NCBI GenBank assembly: GCA_045539515.1
Contig: JAZQFN010000087.1
Span: 1-64,000 of the forward strand
Reading direction: 5' to 3'
Source: RGIG8748 sp045539515
Lineage (GTDB): Bacteria; Bacillota; Clostridia; UMGS1810
Length of the DNA stretch: 64,000 nt
A program made the translations under genes and the position numbers. Position 1 is the stretch's first letter, and every line of letters begins with the position of its first letter. A model generated the notes under the pieces. That model searched no databases, was not told the DNA's origin, and was given only the letters and a program-made list of their open reading frames with translations. Below are positions 52,418 through 61,601 of the stretch, piece by piece.

Positions 52418-52447
52418 CTTTAAAGCTTTCCTTTCGCCCGGCAGGGA

Positions 52448-53449
52448 TTACCTTACCAGAGTATCGCTGAGTGTTTCTATTTCGCTTATTACAAGGCCTG
52501 CACCGGAAGCAACACTGTCTAAGGGGTTATCTGCTATGGTAACAGGCATACCTGTTTCGTTTTTAATAACGATATCAAGTCCTCTTATAAGGGCTCCTCC
52601 GCCGGTAAGAACTATACCTCTGTCCATAATATCTGCCGAAAGCTCGGGCGGAGTATCCTCCAGAGTAAGTTTTATGGCAGATACTATATCGGATATACAT
52701 TCTTTGAGGGCGCTTCTTACATCTATTGAGGTAATAGTAAGGAATTTTGGAAGTCCTGTAGATAAATCTCTGCCGCAAACCTCTGTGGATTCCTCAAGTT
52801 CCAAAGGATACGCAGAACCGATTTCAATTTTAACTCTCTCCGCAGTAGCCTCGCCAATGAGCACATTGTACTCCTTACGGATGTAATTTACTATGGCTTC
52901 GTTCATTTCGTCCCCTGCCATACGCAGAGACCTGCTGATAACTATACCACCTAATGATATTACAGCAACCTCGCTTGTACCTCCGCCTATGTCACATATC
53001 ATACTTCCGGTGGCTTCCTCCACAGGAAGCTTAGCTCCGAAAGCTGCTGCCATAGGCTCCTCTATAAGGAAAGCCTCTCTGGCGCCTGCCTGAAGGGTGG
53101 CCTCCTCTACAGCCATCTTCTCCACATCGGTAACTCCCGAGGGGACACATATCACAACTCTGGGCCTTGAAAAGCCGGACTTTTCCAATGCCTTTTCTAT
53201 AAAATACTTAAGCATTACCTGAGTTACGTCAAAATCTGCAATAACTCCGTCCTTAAGAGGTCTTATTGCCACAATGTTTTCGGGAGTTCTGCCAAGCATT
53301 TCCTTGGCATCCTTTCCTACTGCAATAACCTCGCCTGTATCCTTATTTATAGCCACAACGCTGGGCTCATTTATTACAATACCCTTTGACTTAACGTACA
53401 CAAGAGTATTTGCTGTACCAAGGTCTATACCAATATCTCTTTTTGACAT
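52448..53449 (-). CDS. mreB: rod shape-determining protein MreB
   Basis: A 333-residue actin-like ATPase. Phosphate 1 GIDLGTANTLVYV, phosphate 2 CDIGGGTSEVAVI and adenosine motif VLTGGGALIRGL are intact. The ATG at 53449 overlaps the maf stop by 1 nt; the frame extends 17 codons further without a site. It organises lateral wall synthesis in rod-shaped cells. Confidence 0.97.
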   Translation of the reverse strand: MSKRDIGIDLGTANTLVYVKSKGIVINEPSVVAINKDTGEVIAVGKDAKEMLGRTPENIVAIRPLKDGVIADFDVTQVMLKYFIEKALEKSGFSRPRVVICVPSGVTDVEKMAVEEATLQAGAREAFLIEEPMAAAFGAKLPVEEATGSMICDIGGGTSEVAVISLGGIVISRSLRMAGDEMNEAIVNYIRKEYNVLIGEATAERVKIEIGSAYPLELEESTEVCGRDLSTGLPKFLTITSIDVRSALKECISDIVSAIKLTLEDTPPELSADIMDRGIVLTGGGALIRGLDIVIKNETGMPVTIADNPLDSVASGAGLVISEIETLSDTLVR

Positions 53450-54039
53450 TATATCAATTCCTCTCCGTATTCCTCTGATATCATAGTGGCAAGTCTGCAA
53501 ACCGGCAGACCCACTATATTGAAATAATCGCCTTCTATTTTGCTTACAAATATACTTGCATACTCCTGTATGCCGTAGGAACCTGCTTTGTCGAGAACAC
53601 TGAAGTTATCCACATAGTAATTTATCTCTCTGTCCGTAAGTTCCCTGAAAGTTACTGCCGTCTTTTCAAAGTCGGATGCCACCTTTGCGCGGAAAGTGTT
53701 TATAACCGTAATACCGGTATAAACATAGTGAACTTTGCCGGAAAGCTGCTTTAAGGTATTTACGGCATCCTCCCGGTCTGCAGGTTTACCTATAATCTCG
53801 CCGGATTGGGACACAACCACGGTGTCGGCACCTATTACAAATGCATCTTCAAATCCTATTTTCTCTGCTGCAGCCTTTGCCTTTATGGCGGAAAGCTCAC
53901 GAACATATTCTCCGGGAGCAAGATTTTTTGAAACAATGTTTTCGTCGGCATCGGTTACAAGAACATCGAACTTAAGACCTATATTTTCAAGAAGTTCCTT
54001 ACGTCTTGGTGATTTGGACGCAAGTATTATCCTGCGCAT
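53449..54039 (-). CDS. maf: Maf family nucleotide pyrophosphatase
   Basis: A 196-residue Maf protein. ILASKSPRRKELL (N-terminal signature), VIGADTVV (catalytic Asp) and GIQEYASIFV are visible. Bacterial Maf proteins hydrolyse dTTP/UTP or modified nucleotides and prevent their incorporation. It is coupled by 1-nt TAATG overlaps to both dut upstream and mreB downstream. Confidence 0.95.
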   Translation of the reverse strand: MRRIILASKSPRRKELLENIGLKFDVLVTDADENIVSKNLAPGEYVRELSAIKAKAAAEKIGFEDAFVIGADTVVVSQSGEIIGKPADREDAVNTLKQLSGKVHYVYTGITVINTFRAKVASDFEKTAVTFRELTDREINYYVDNFSVLDKAGSYGIQEYASIFVSKIEGDYFNIVGLPVCRLATMISEEYGEELI

Positions 54040-54494
54040 TAAAATGCACCTGTGGAGCCAAAGCCCCCGCTTCCTCTTTCGGTTTCGTCAAGCTCCCTTA
54101 CCACATTAAACTTAGCCTGCGCTACAGGTAAGATTACCATCTGTGCAATTCTCTCTCCCTTGGTGAGGGTATACTCTTCGTTACTTAAGTTTATAAGTGC
54201 AACCTTGATTTCTCCGGTGTAGTCGCTGTCAACCACACCTACGCAGTTGGCAAGGGTTATGCCCTTTTTGGAAGCAAGTCCGCTTCTTGCAAAAATAAAC
54301 GCACCGTAATCCTCGCTTGGAAGCTTAATGGCAATACCTGTGGGAATAAGCTTCCTTTCCAAAGGCTTTAATACCACGTCTTCGTCTATGCAAGCGGTAA
54401 GATCCATACCTGCAGAACCCTTTGTAGCATAAAAGGGAAGCTTCTGTTCTTTATTATTGTCCAAAAACTTGATTTTTACATTAACTTCATTCAT
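54039..54494 (-). CDS. dut: dUTP diphosphatase
   Basis: A 151-residue trimeric dUTPase with the five motifs: GSAGMDLTA, ARSGLASKKG, GVVDSDYTGEI, ERIAQMVILP and the C-terminal RGSGGFGSTG P-loop-like motif. It removes dUTP and makes dUMP. It starts 42 nt after the U32 peptidase gene and overlaps maf by 1 nt, so two nucleotide-pool cleaning enzymes are coupled to mreB. Confidence 0.97.
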   Translation of the reverse strand: MNEVNVKIKFLDNNKEQKLPFYATKGSAGMDLTACIDEDVVLKPLERKLIPTGIAIKLPSEDYGAFIFARSGLASKKGITLANCVGVVDSDYTGEIKVALINLSNEEYTLTKGERIAQMVILPVAQAKFNVVRELDETERGSGGFGSTGAF

Positions 54495-54536
54495 AGTTTA
54501 TCTCCATCCCGCCTTAAAGATACAAGGCAAGTATTT

Positions 54537-56621
54537 TTAAACTCCGCGATAGAAATGACCTCTGGTAAATATATCGTCGGTTTTTTCATTGTTTTTATAT
54601 TTGTTGTAAATATCTTTTATTTCTTCGGCACTTTCCAATGTAAATATGAAACGCAGTGCCGAAACCCCGCCAGGCAATTCTTCCAATCTGTCCCCCATAT
54701 AAACCGGAGCACTGTTGTACAGAACATTGGTGCAGGTAAGCTTGTCTGTAAACAGGGGGAAGTAAACTCCCTTTCTGTCTTTAAGATAGTATACCCCATC
54801 CGTGCACGAGCATCCTTGCATTGCTGACTTTACCGCGCAGTTCTGAACTGTCATAACCGGGATTCTTCCGTATGCTATAACCTCTGCAGGAAGGGTAAGC
54901 TTAATAGCTGAAATCTGCCTTATGTTCATTTCCGGGGAAAGGCATACCGAAACGGCTCCCATACATTTAAGCTGATTAACGGAATGGGAATTAAAGGCAT
55001 TTATCCTGAAATCCGCCGTAACCTCCTTGCCCTCAAAAGTTTTAAATTGAGAAAGATTTGAAATATATATTTCCCGGGGAAGAGCATCACCGGCAAATTT
55101 TCTGTTATCCCGCATTATAGGCGGTGCAACAAGTGCAATCCTTTCGAGATATTTATCAAAAAAAGCTTTGTTTCGGATATACAATCCGTAAGGAACAAGG
55201 ATTTTGTCGAACCCTGCCTCAAGAGCTGCCAATGCCTGAGCCGTGTTTCTTACCTCGGCATTATACATAACCTTATCTTTTTTATCCGGATAAGCTGTTA
55301 CCGGTTTAAACGGATATACCCCATCGCCATTTCTTATGGCGGATAGTTCAGACTCAAGTTCATTAAGTGCTCTCCTGCGAAGGTCATTTATTTCCTTTAC
55401 GGGGAGGCTGAGTCCGTCTTTAATATCCGCTGTAAATTCACCAAGCACAAAGGGCGTGGAGCCGGTTTTTAAAATCTGTGCCTTTACCCTTTGGGAATCA
55501 AGACTCACATTAAGAGCCTTTTCACTTAAGACCTCACCTTTCACGGTTACGGTTTTCCCTTTGGCACATACCGTAAGAACCATTGGTGAGGCATCATCCA
55601 AAGTAACCTTTGCATCAAAGGTAATCTTTTGGGAAGATTTTACTGCAAGCTCTTCTGCTCTTGCAAGAACAGCAGGGTCTATTTTATCATATACGCTGTC
55701 ATTGTTCCTGTCATAGTTAAGCATATGTCTGCCGGTGTTTTCCTCAAGATAGCCTTTGGTAAATCCGCTTCTGCTGAATATGGATTTAAGCGCATTGTAA
55801 TCTTCCTTTGAAACCGTGCCGCCGTTTCTGTATTTATCATAAACAGAAGTAACAAGGGACACATATTCAATGCTTTTCATTCTGCCTTCAATTTTAAGAG
55901 ATTTTACGCCGCATTCCTTAAGAGTTCTCATTTCATCTATGAGGCACAAATCCTTAAGACTGAGAAGATACTTATCCTTTTGGCTTAAAGGCTTTTTCGA
56001 AGAATCGCAAAGTGTATATGGAAGTCTGCAAGGCTGTGCACAGGCTCCGCGGTTGCCGCTTCGGGCACCCAGGAAACTGCTCATAAGGCACTGACCGCTG
56101 TAGCTCATACAAAGAGCCCCGTGAACAAAAACCTCAAGCTCAATATCCACATTTTGGGAAATATTCTTTATCTCGGCAAAGCTGAGTTCTCTGGAAAGAA
56201 CCACACGGGAAAACCCAAGTTCTTTTGCAAGGCGTGCACCGTCCGCATTGTGAATGGTCATCTGGGTACTTGCGTGAACCTCAAAATCCGGAAAGCTTTC
56301 CTTAATCATTTTAAGCACGCCAAGGTCCTGAATAATAAGTGCATCCGCCTGATTTTCATAAAGAAACTTAACAAAGTCATACACTTGGGAAAGCTCGCTG
56401 TCCGATATAATGGTGTTTACCGTAACATATACCTTGGCACCGTAAAGATGAGCATAACGTATGGCTTCGATAATTTCCTCGTCGGAAAAGTTAACTGCAT
56501 TCTTACGTGCACTAAAGGCTTTGCCGCCTATGTACACCGCATCGGCACCATTGTTTACGGCAGCTTTTAACGTGGCAAGACTACCTGCCGGAGAAAGTAT
56601 TTCGAATTGATTATCCGGCAT
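54537..56621 (-). CDS. U32 family peptidase with DUF3656
   Basis: A 694-residue protein of the U32 collagenase-like family. The N-terminal U32 domain has ILSPAGSLATLKAAVNNGAD, HASTQMTIHNAD and the family signature EVFVHGALCMSYSGQCLMSS. A central DUF3656 region spans about 380-470, with a second barrel half after it. E. coli RlhA (same family) is needed for 23S rRNA hydroxylation, and others are called collagenases; the role here is unproven. Cys residues in CAQPCR may bind iron-sulfur. GGAGGG precedes the ATG. It may be the first gene of the dut-maf-mre transcript. Confidence 0.88.
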   Translation of the reverse strand: MPDNQFEILSPAGSLATLKAAVNNGADAVYIGGKAFSARKNAVNFSDEEIIEAIRYAHLYGAKVYVTVNTIISDSELSQVYDFVKFLYENQADALIIQDLGVLKMIKESFPDFEVHASTQMTIHNADGARLAKELGFSRVVLSRELSFAEIKNISQNVDIELEVFVHGALCMSYSGQCLMSSFLGARSGNRGACAQPCRLPYTLCDSSKKPLSQKDKYLLSLKDLCLIDEMRTLKECGVKSLKIEGRMKSIEYVSLVTSVYDKYRNGGTVSKEDYNALKSIFSRSGFTKGYLEENTGRHMLNYDRNNDSVYDKIDPAVLARAEELAVKSSQKITFDAKVTLDDASPMVLTVCAKGKTVTVKGEVLSEKALNVSLDSQRVKAQILKTGSTPFVLGEFTADIKDGLSLPVKEINDLRRRALNELESELSAIRNGDGVYPFKPVTAYPDKKDKVMYNAEVRNTAQALAALEAGFDKILVPYGLYIRNKAFFDKYLERIALVAPPIMRDNRKFAGDALPREIYISNLSQFKTFEGKEVTADFRINAFNSHSVNQLKCMGAVSVCLSPEMNIRQISAIKLTLPAEVIAYGRIPVMTVQNCAVKSAMQGCSCTDGVYYLKDRKGVYFPLFTDKLTCTNVLYNSAPVYMGDRLEELPGGVSALRFIFTLESAEEIKDIYNKYKNNEKTDDIFTRGHFYRGV

Positions 56622-56847
56622 AATCTGCCCTCCTTTTTCAGCATAAAAAACACCTATTCTATTATATCATCACCTATTATACTACACATTTTCAAAAAAG
56701 AACAGTATTTTTGCAAAATTTTTATAATTTTTTTTACATTTTTATACAGTAAATTCATTTACGTATTTTAAGTAAGACAGTTTCTTCTTTTGTTGATGAT
56801 GCACATATAAAAAAACATCCTGAAAAACAATTTATTCAAAATTTTTG

Positions 56848-56876
56848 TAGACAAATCATAAAATATATGATAAAAT
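56848..56876 (+). promoter_or_regulatory. promoter for the T-box-like leader
   Basis: TAGACA (56848-56853), 17-nt spacer and TAAAAT (56871-56876). Transcription would begin near 56883, just before the structured leader. Upstream 56622-56847 holds only AT-rich DNA. Confidence 0.6.
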
Positions 56877-56883
56877 ACCTTGT

Positions 56884-57157
56884 ATAAATGCGATGATGGG
56901 GACAAAGTCCTGTCAGGTGATGCTAAGAGAGCTGTTGGTTGCTGCAAAACAGCGTTCACGGACAGATGACGAACTCACCCCTGAGCAGTCAGTTGAAAGC
57001 CCTCAGGGCAAGTAGATGCGACCGGGCTTCTCACCGTTATCAGGAGAAGGTATTGTTGGATACCTTATAATGCACAGATATTTATATCTTAGAGTGTATA
57101 TATTTCTATCCAAAGATATCTCCTGCTACGGACTCCCGTTTGCAGGAGTTTTTATTT
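56884..57157 (+). promoter_or_regulatory. T-box-like leader with terminator
   Basis: A leader of about 270 nt with T-box Stem I hallmarks: GATGATGGGGAC, then AGAGAGCTG-GGTTGCTG-CAA (56926-56946, distal loop), GACGAACTCACCCCTGAGC, TTGAAAG and AAGTAG followed by CCGTTATC (57034-57041). A Stem III-like hairpin AAGGTAT/ATACCTT follows (57047-57066). A terminator (CTCCTGC 57120-57126, GCAGGAG 57142-57148, then TTTTTATTT) ends just before the coding region. CAGGAG at 57041-57046 could pair with CTCCTG and open it. The usual GGGTGGNACC antiterminator bulge was not found. The specifier codon is ambiguous (ATG or GAC). Confidence 0.7.
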
Positions 57158-57181
57158 GGAAAAGGAAAGGATTTGAACATT

Positions 57182-59707
57182 ATGAAAATTGCATTTTCAA
57201 CCCTGGGATGTCCCAATTACAGTTGGAAAGATATCCGAGCTATGGCAAAGGATCTGGGCTTTGAAGGTATTGAAGTACGCGATATAGGCGACGAAAGAAC
57301 CTCTTCCCCATTTTCTCCGGAAAACTGCGAGGAAACTATTAAAAAGCTCCGTGCTTCCAATCTGGAAGTGCCCTGTCTTTCCACGGGCTGTGTTTTAAAA
57401 GACACCGACAAAAGAGAAGAGAACACCGCAGAAATAGAAAAGTATATAGAAGTTGCCGCTAAAATCGGCACACCCTTTATAAGAATTCTGGGCGACCGTA
57501 AGGCAGGCCCCGAAGGTGAAGTGGACGATGCTTTGGTAGCAGAAGAGCTTAAGCGCTATGTGCCCAAGGCAGAACAGTTCGGTGTAACTCTTCTTGTGGA
57601 AACCAACGGTGTGTACGCAGATACAGAAAGACTTTGTAACCTCTTAAACGAAATTGCCAGCGACAATGTGGCAGCTTTGTGGGATGTACATCACCCTTAC
57701 AGATACTTTGGCGAAACTCCCGAAAAAACCCTTACAAACCTTGGTGCATACATAAAGTATATACACATAAAGGACTCCGTAATAGATGAAAACGGCAATG
57801 TGGCATACAGAATGCTCGGCGAGGGCGACCTTCCCATAGATGCAATTATGTCTGCTCTGCGCTCCATAAACTACGAAGGCTATGTTACTTTAGAATGGGT
57901 AAAGCAATGGGCGGAGGATCTCTTAAGTGCAGGTATAGTATTCCCCCAGTATGTGGACTATATGGCAAAATACCGCGACTCCAACACTTCCAAGGGCGTG
58001 CTCTACGACAACTTAAGAGGCACAGGTAAGTATGTGTGGAAGAAAAACAACTTAATTGACCTTACCTTTCCTCAGGTTCTTGACCGTATGGTGGAAGAAT
58101 TCCCCGACCAGTACGCATTCAGATACACAACTTTAGACTACACAAGAACCTACAGCCAGTTCAGAGATGATGTGGACGACTTTGCAAGAGCGCTTATTGC
58201 TCTGGGTGTACGCAGAGGTGACCACGTGGCAATATGGGCTACAAACGTGCCTGCCTGGTACATCACCTTCTGGGCAACGGTTAAAATCGGTGCTGTTCTT
58301 GTAACCGTTAATACTGCATATAAAATTTATGAAGCCGAATATCTTTTAAGACAGTCCGACACACATACTCTGGTAATGGTAGACGGCTATAAGGATTCCA
58401 ACTACATAGACATTATGCAGAAGCTCTGCCCCGAACTTGCAACTCACGAAGCGGGCAAGCCTCTCCATTCCAAAAAGTTGCCTTTCTTAAGAAACATAAT
58501 CACCTATGACTGCGAAATGCCCGGTGCAATTAAATGGGAGGATGCCTTTAAGCTCAAAGACAACACACCCTACGAAGAGGTACTCCGCAGACAGATGAGC
58601 ATAAACAAGCACGATGTTTGCAACATTCAGTATACATCCGGTACTACAGGCTTCCCCAAGGGCGTTATGCTCACCCACTACAATGTAGTAAATAACGGTA
58701 AAGCAATCGGTGACTGCATGGACCTTTCCACAGCGGACAGAATGATGATTCAGGTGCCAATGTTCCACTGCTTCGGCATGGTGCTTGCAATGACAGCATC
58801 CATGACCCATGGTGTAACAATGTCCCCCATTCCTGCATTCTCCCCAAGAAGAGGCCTTGACTGCATAAACAAAGAAAAGATTACCTGCTTCCACGGTGTA
58901 CCTACAATGTTTATAGCAATGCTCGGTCACGAAGACTTCGAAAAGACGGATTTCTCCCATATGAGAACAGGTATTATGGCAGGATCTCCCTGTCCCATAC
59001 AGACCATGAAGGAAGTTATCGAAAAGATGAATATGCCTGAAATCTGTATAACATACGGACAGACAGAAGCCTCACCTGCTACCACAATGAGTAAGACAAC
59101 CGACTCCATAGAAACCAGAGTTAACACCGTTGGTGCACCGATATTTGGTGTGGAATGTAAGATTATAGACCCCGAAACAGGCGAAGAACTCCCCGACAAT
59201 GTAGACGGCGAATTTGTGGCAAGGGGATACAACATAATGAAGGGTTACTACAAAATGCCCGAAGCTACGGCTGTTGCCATTGACTCCGAGGGTTGGCTCC
59301 ATTCCGGTGACCTTGCAAGACGTACTCCCGAAGGCTACTACAAAATTACCGGACGCATAAAAGATATGATAATCCGCGGCGGCGAAAACCTTTATCCCAA
59401 GGAAATTGAAGACTTCCTCTACACACATCCCGATGTAAAGGATGTACAGGTAATAGGTGTTCCCGATAAGCAATACGGCGAAGAAGCCATGGCTTGCGTA
59501 ATTCCCAAGGAAGGCTCCACCATTACCGAAGAGGATTTAAGACAATATTCCATGGAAAATATGGCAAAACACAAAGTGCCCAGATACTTCCGTTTTGTGA
59601 ATTCATTCCCAATGAATGCTGCAGGTAAAATACTTAAGTATAAAATGCGCGAAGAAGCCATAGAATATTTGGGATTGCAGGATGCCAGCAAAATTGTAAC
59701 AGCGTAA
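57182..59707 (+). CDS. TIM-barrel isomerase fused to acyl-CoA synthetase (AMP-binding)
   Basis: An 841-residue fusion. The N-terminal domain (about 1-275) is an AP-endonuclease-2-like TIM barrel related to sugar isomerases and IolE: LVETNGV, LWDVHHPY, YIHIKDSV and LEWVKQW give the Glu, Asp/His, His, Glu metal site. The C-terminal domain (about 285-841) is an adenylate-forming ligase: YTSGTTGFPKGV (A3), GWLHSGDLARR (A7), GRIKDMIIRGGENLYP (A8) and NAAGKILK with the catalytic Lys (A10). It probably activates a carboxylate as CoA thioester. The ATG at 57182 follows AAAGG by about 11 nt; longer frames start within the terminator. Confidence 0.85.
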   Translation: MKIAFSTLGCPNYSWKDIRAMAKDLGFEGIEVRDIGDERTSSPFSPENCEETIKKLRASNLEVPCLSTGCVLKDTDKREENTAEIEKYIEVAAKIGTPFIRILGDRKAGPEGEVDDALVAEELKRYVPKAEQFGVTLLVETNGVYADTERLCNLLNEIASDNVAALWDVHHPYRYFGETPEKTLTNLGAYIKYIHIKDSVIDENGNVAYRMLGEGDLPIDAIMSALRSINYEGYVTLEWVKQWAEDLLSAGIVFPQYVDYMAKYRDSNTSKGVLYDNLRGTGKYVWKKNNLIDLTFPQVLDRMVEEFPDQYAFRYTTLDYTRTYSQFRDDVDDFARALIALGVRRGDHVAIWATNVPAWYITFWATVKIGAVLVTVNTAYKIYEAEYLLRQSDTHTLVMVDGYKDSNYIDIMQKLCPELATHEAGKPLHSKKLPFLRNIITYDCEMPGAIKWEDAFKLKDNTPYEEVLRRQMSINKHDVCNIQYTSGTTGFPKGVMLTHYNVVNNGKAIGDCMDLSTADRMMIQVPMFHCFGMVLAMTASMTHGVTMSPIPAFSPRRGLDCINKEKITCFHGVPTMFIAMLGHEDFEKTDFSHMRTGIMAGSPCPIQTMKEVIEKMNMPEICITYGQTEASPATTMSKTTDSIETRVNTVGAPIFGVECKIIDPETGEELPDNVDGEFVARGYNIMKGYYKMPEATAVAIDSEGWLHSGDLARRTPEGYYKITGRIKDMIIRGGENLYPKEIEDFLYTHPDVKDVQVIGVPDKQYGEEAMACVIPKEGSTITEEDLRQYSMENMAKHKVPRYFRFVNSFPMNAAGKILKYKMREEAIEYLGLQDASKIVTA

Positions 59708-59722
59708 TATAACCGTACATTA

Positions 59723-59770
59723 AATGCCGATATCCCTCGCAAATACTCAAGGGTATCGGCATCAATTTTT
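59723..59770 (+). terminator. terminator after the fusion gene
   Basis: ATGCCGATA..CCCT with AGGG.ATCGGCAT, then CAATTTTTAT, between the fusion gene and lemA. Confidence 0.8.
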
Positions 59771-59790
59771 ATAATAAAAGGAGAATGAAT

Positions 59791-60378
59791 ATGCAGGAAA
59801 AAACTTTTTTTACAGGCAAAAACATTGCTATTATAGCCGTAATAGCCGTAGTACTGATACTTATAGTATCCTTTGTAAGTTCATATAATTCATTGGCAAG
59901 CAAAAAGGAAGAAACAGAAGAAAAGCTCTCTGTAATTGATGTACAGCTTAAAAGACGTGCAGACCTTATACCCAACCTTGTAAGCACGGTTAAAGGCTAC
60001 GCAAAGCACGAAACAGAGGCTATAGATGCAGTAACAGAAGCCAGAACCAAGTACGGCTCTGCAACAACTACCGAAGAAAAGGCGGCAGCAGACGGCGAGC
60101 TTTCAAGTGCAATATCACGTCTTCTGGTAATTGCAGAAAACTATCCTGATTTAAAGGCCGATGCCAACTTCAGACAGCTTGCAGACGAGCTCTCCGGTAC
60201 GGAAAACCGTATTGCTGTAGCAAGAAAGGATTACAATGAATCCGCAAAGGAATATAACACCAAACTGGTAAGATTCCCCTCTAACCTTATAGCAGGCATG
60301 TTCGGATTTGAAAAGGTAGCATACTTTGAAGCAAGTGAATCTGACAAGGCTGTACCTAAGGTGGATTTCGATGATTAA
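59791..60378 (+). CDS. LemA family protein
   Basis: A 195-residue LemA protein with one N-terminal transmembrane helix (about 10-33) and a cytosolic helical bundle. KRRADLIPNLVSTVKGYAKHE is the core family signature, and LSAISRLLVIAENYPDLKA-like helices follow. The function is unknown; it is usually paired with TPM/YgcG proteins, as here. I choose the ATG at 59791 (GGAG 7 nt upstream) over the ATG at 59785. Confidence 0.92.
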   Translation: MQEKTFFTGKNIAIIAVIAVVLILIVSFVSSYNSLASKKEETEEKLSVIDVQLKRRADLIPNLVSTVKGYAKHETEAIDAVTEARTKYGSATTTEEKAAADGELSSAISRLLVIAENYPDLKADANFRQLADELSGTENRIAVARKDYNESAKEYNTKLVRFPSNLIAGMFGFEKVAYFEASESDKAVPKVDFDD

Positions 60379-61117
60379 AAAAATTCTTGCTGTTATTTGT
60401 GCAATATATGTTGTAAGCATAAGTGCATTTGCACTGCCCTCTCCCACCAATGAATTCTATGTAAATGACTTTGCAGGTGTTCTTGATGCCAATGTAGAGA
60501 AGCATATTGTAAATATGTCTGCCCTTATAGAAAAGGAAACCGGTGCTCAGCTTGTTGTGGTAACGGTGGAAAGTCTTGAGGGTATGGCGGATACACAATA
60601 TGCTCTGGAGCTTGGCAGAGAGTGGGGAATCGGCGATGAAGAAAAAGACAACGGATTTCTTATGCTGATATCCACGGGCGACGGCGCACTTCGGTTTGAA
60701 GTGGGCTACGGTCTGGAAGGCGCATTGCCCGACGGCAAATGCGGCAGAATTCAGGACGAATATATGATACCTTTCCTCACAGACGGCAAAAGAGATTTCT
60801 CCAATGCTGTTCTTAAAGGCTATGACCAGATTGTAGCCGAGGTTTGCAACGAGTACGGTATAGATATCCCCAAAGAGGTTGATGCAACCCCGTTAAAGGA
60901 AGATAACAGCGGCTTAATAAAGGCTGTTGTAGTAATAGTCCTTTTGGTGATAATTGTTATAATACAGATTAAATCCCCTCCGTCTGCACGGGCTACGAGA
61001 TTTATATTTTTCCCAGGTCCCGGAGGCTTTGGCGGTCACGGCGGTGGCTTTGGCGGAGGAGGCTTCTCCGGTGGCGGAGGAAGCTTCGGCGGCGGAGGAA
61101 GCAGCAGAAGATTTTAG
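60371..61117 (+). CDS. TPM-domain membrane protein (YgcG-like)
   Basis: A 248-residue protein: signal peptide (about 1-21), TPM domain (about 28-150; YVNDFAGVLD, EKETGAQLVVVTVESL, YGLEGALPDGKCG), one transmembrane helix (about 180-200) and a C-terminal Gly/Ser/Phe-rich tail ending GGGGSSRRF. TPM domains include a phosphatase in plants; the bacterial role is unclear. It starts 8 nt inside the end of lemA, so the pair is translationally coupled. Confidence 0.9.
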   Translation: MIKKILAVICAIYVVSISAFALPSPTNEFYVNDFAGVLDANVEKHIVNMSALIEKETGAQLVVVTVESLEGMADTQYALELGREWGIGDEEKDNGFLMLISTGDGALRFEVGYGLEGALPDGKCGRIQDEYMIPFLTDGKRDFSNAVLKGYDQIVAEVCNEYGIDIPKEVDATPLKEDNSGLIKAVVVIVLLVIIVIIQIKSPPSARATRFIFFPGPGGFGGHGGGFGGGGFSGGGGSFGGGGSSRRF

Positions 61118-61124
61118 CAGTAAC

Positions 61125-61167
61125 ACAAAAAGCTCACTTCGGTATAATATCCGTTGTGAGCTTTGTT
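61125..61167. terminator. bidirectional terminator
   Basis: AAAGCTCAC (61129-61137) with GTGAGCTTT (61155-61163), T tails on both strands, between the TPM gene and the convergent small gene. Confidence 0.8.
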
Positions 61168-61170
61168 GTA

Positions 61171-61587
61171 TTATAGGCTTATTGTAATTAAATCTCTATC
61201 CTGTATTTTAAGCGGCATATCACATTTTGAATGTTTGTAATAGCATATAATTATGTCGGCTTTTGCAATCAGATAGTCATTGCATTTTTGTTTTGCTGTA
61301 TTTCTGTTTTGAGGTTCTATGCTTCCGCGAAGCATAACATCATAGTTTCCTTTCTCGTATCCGGGAGCAATATACTCCATAGCAGAAAGATATATAATAT
61401 GGGGATAGTCCTTCTTGTACTCCTCGATAATTCTTTTGCACAAAAGACCATAATCGCTGTATCCGTCTGAGATAAAAACAACCCTGCCGTCCCTTAAAAG
61501 ATACTCTGTGACATTTCTGATTTTTTCTTCCAGAAAAAGGACATCGGCATCTATAACACATTCATCACCGCAAAAACATGCTATCAC
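61171..61587 (-). CDS. small Rossmann-like protein, possibly SLOG (YpsA/DUF1273-like)
   Basis: A 138-residue protein beginning at GTG (61587), 7 nt after GGAGG; the frame extends upstream through the terminator but without a site. Cys-rich start VIACFCGDEC, then RVVFISDGYSDYGLLCKRII, YPHIIYLSAMEYI and ADIIICYYKHSKCD. The order (Gly-containing early loop, G-x-S-D near 40, late ADIII.CYY strand) resembles the SLOG nucleotide-binding fold of YpsA/DUF1273, but this is a weak match by eye. Expression probably depends on the structured leader just upstream. It stands alone. Confidence 0.6.
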   Translation of the reverse strand: MIACFCGDECVIDADVLFLEEKIRNVTEYLLRDGRVVFISDGYSDYGLLCKRIIEEYKKDYPHIIYLSAMEYIAPGYEKGNYDVMLRGSIEPQNRNTAKQKCNDYLIAKADIIICYYKHSKCDMPLKIQDRDLITISL

Positions 61588-61601
61588 AGTAATTCCTCCA
61601 A

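Noticed and set aside
51749..52423. 224-codon plus-strand frame opposite mreC
   Set aside because: mreC is certain; the frame has no start signals and an odd composition.
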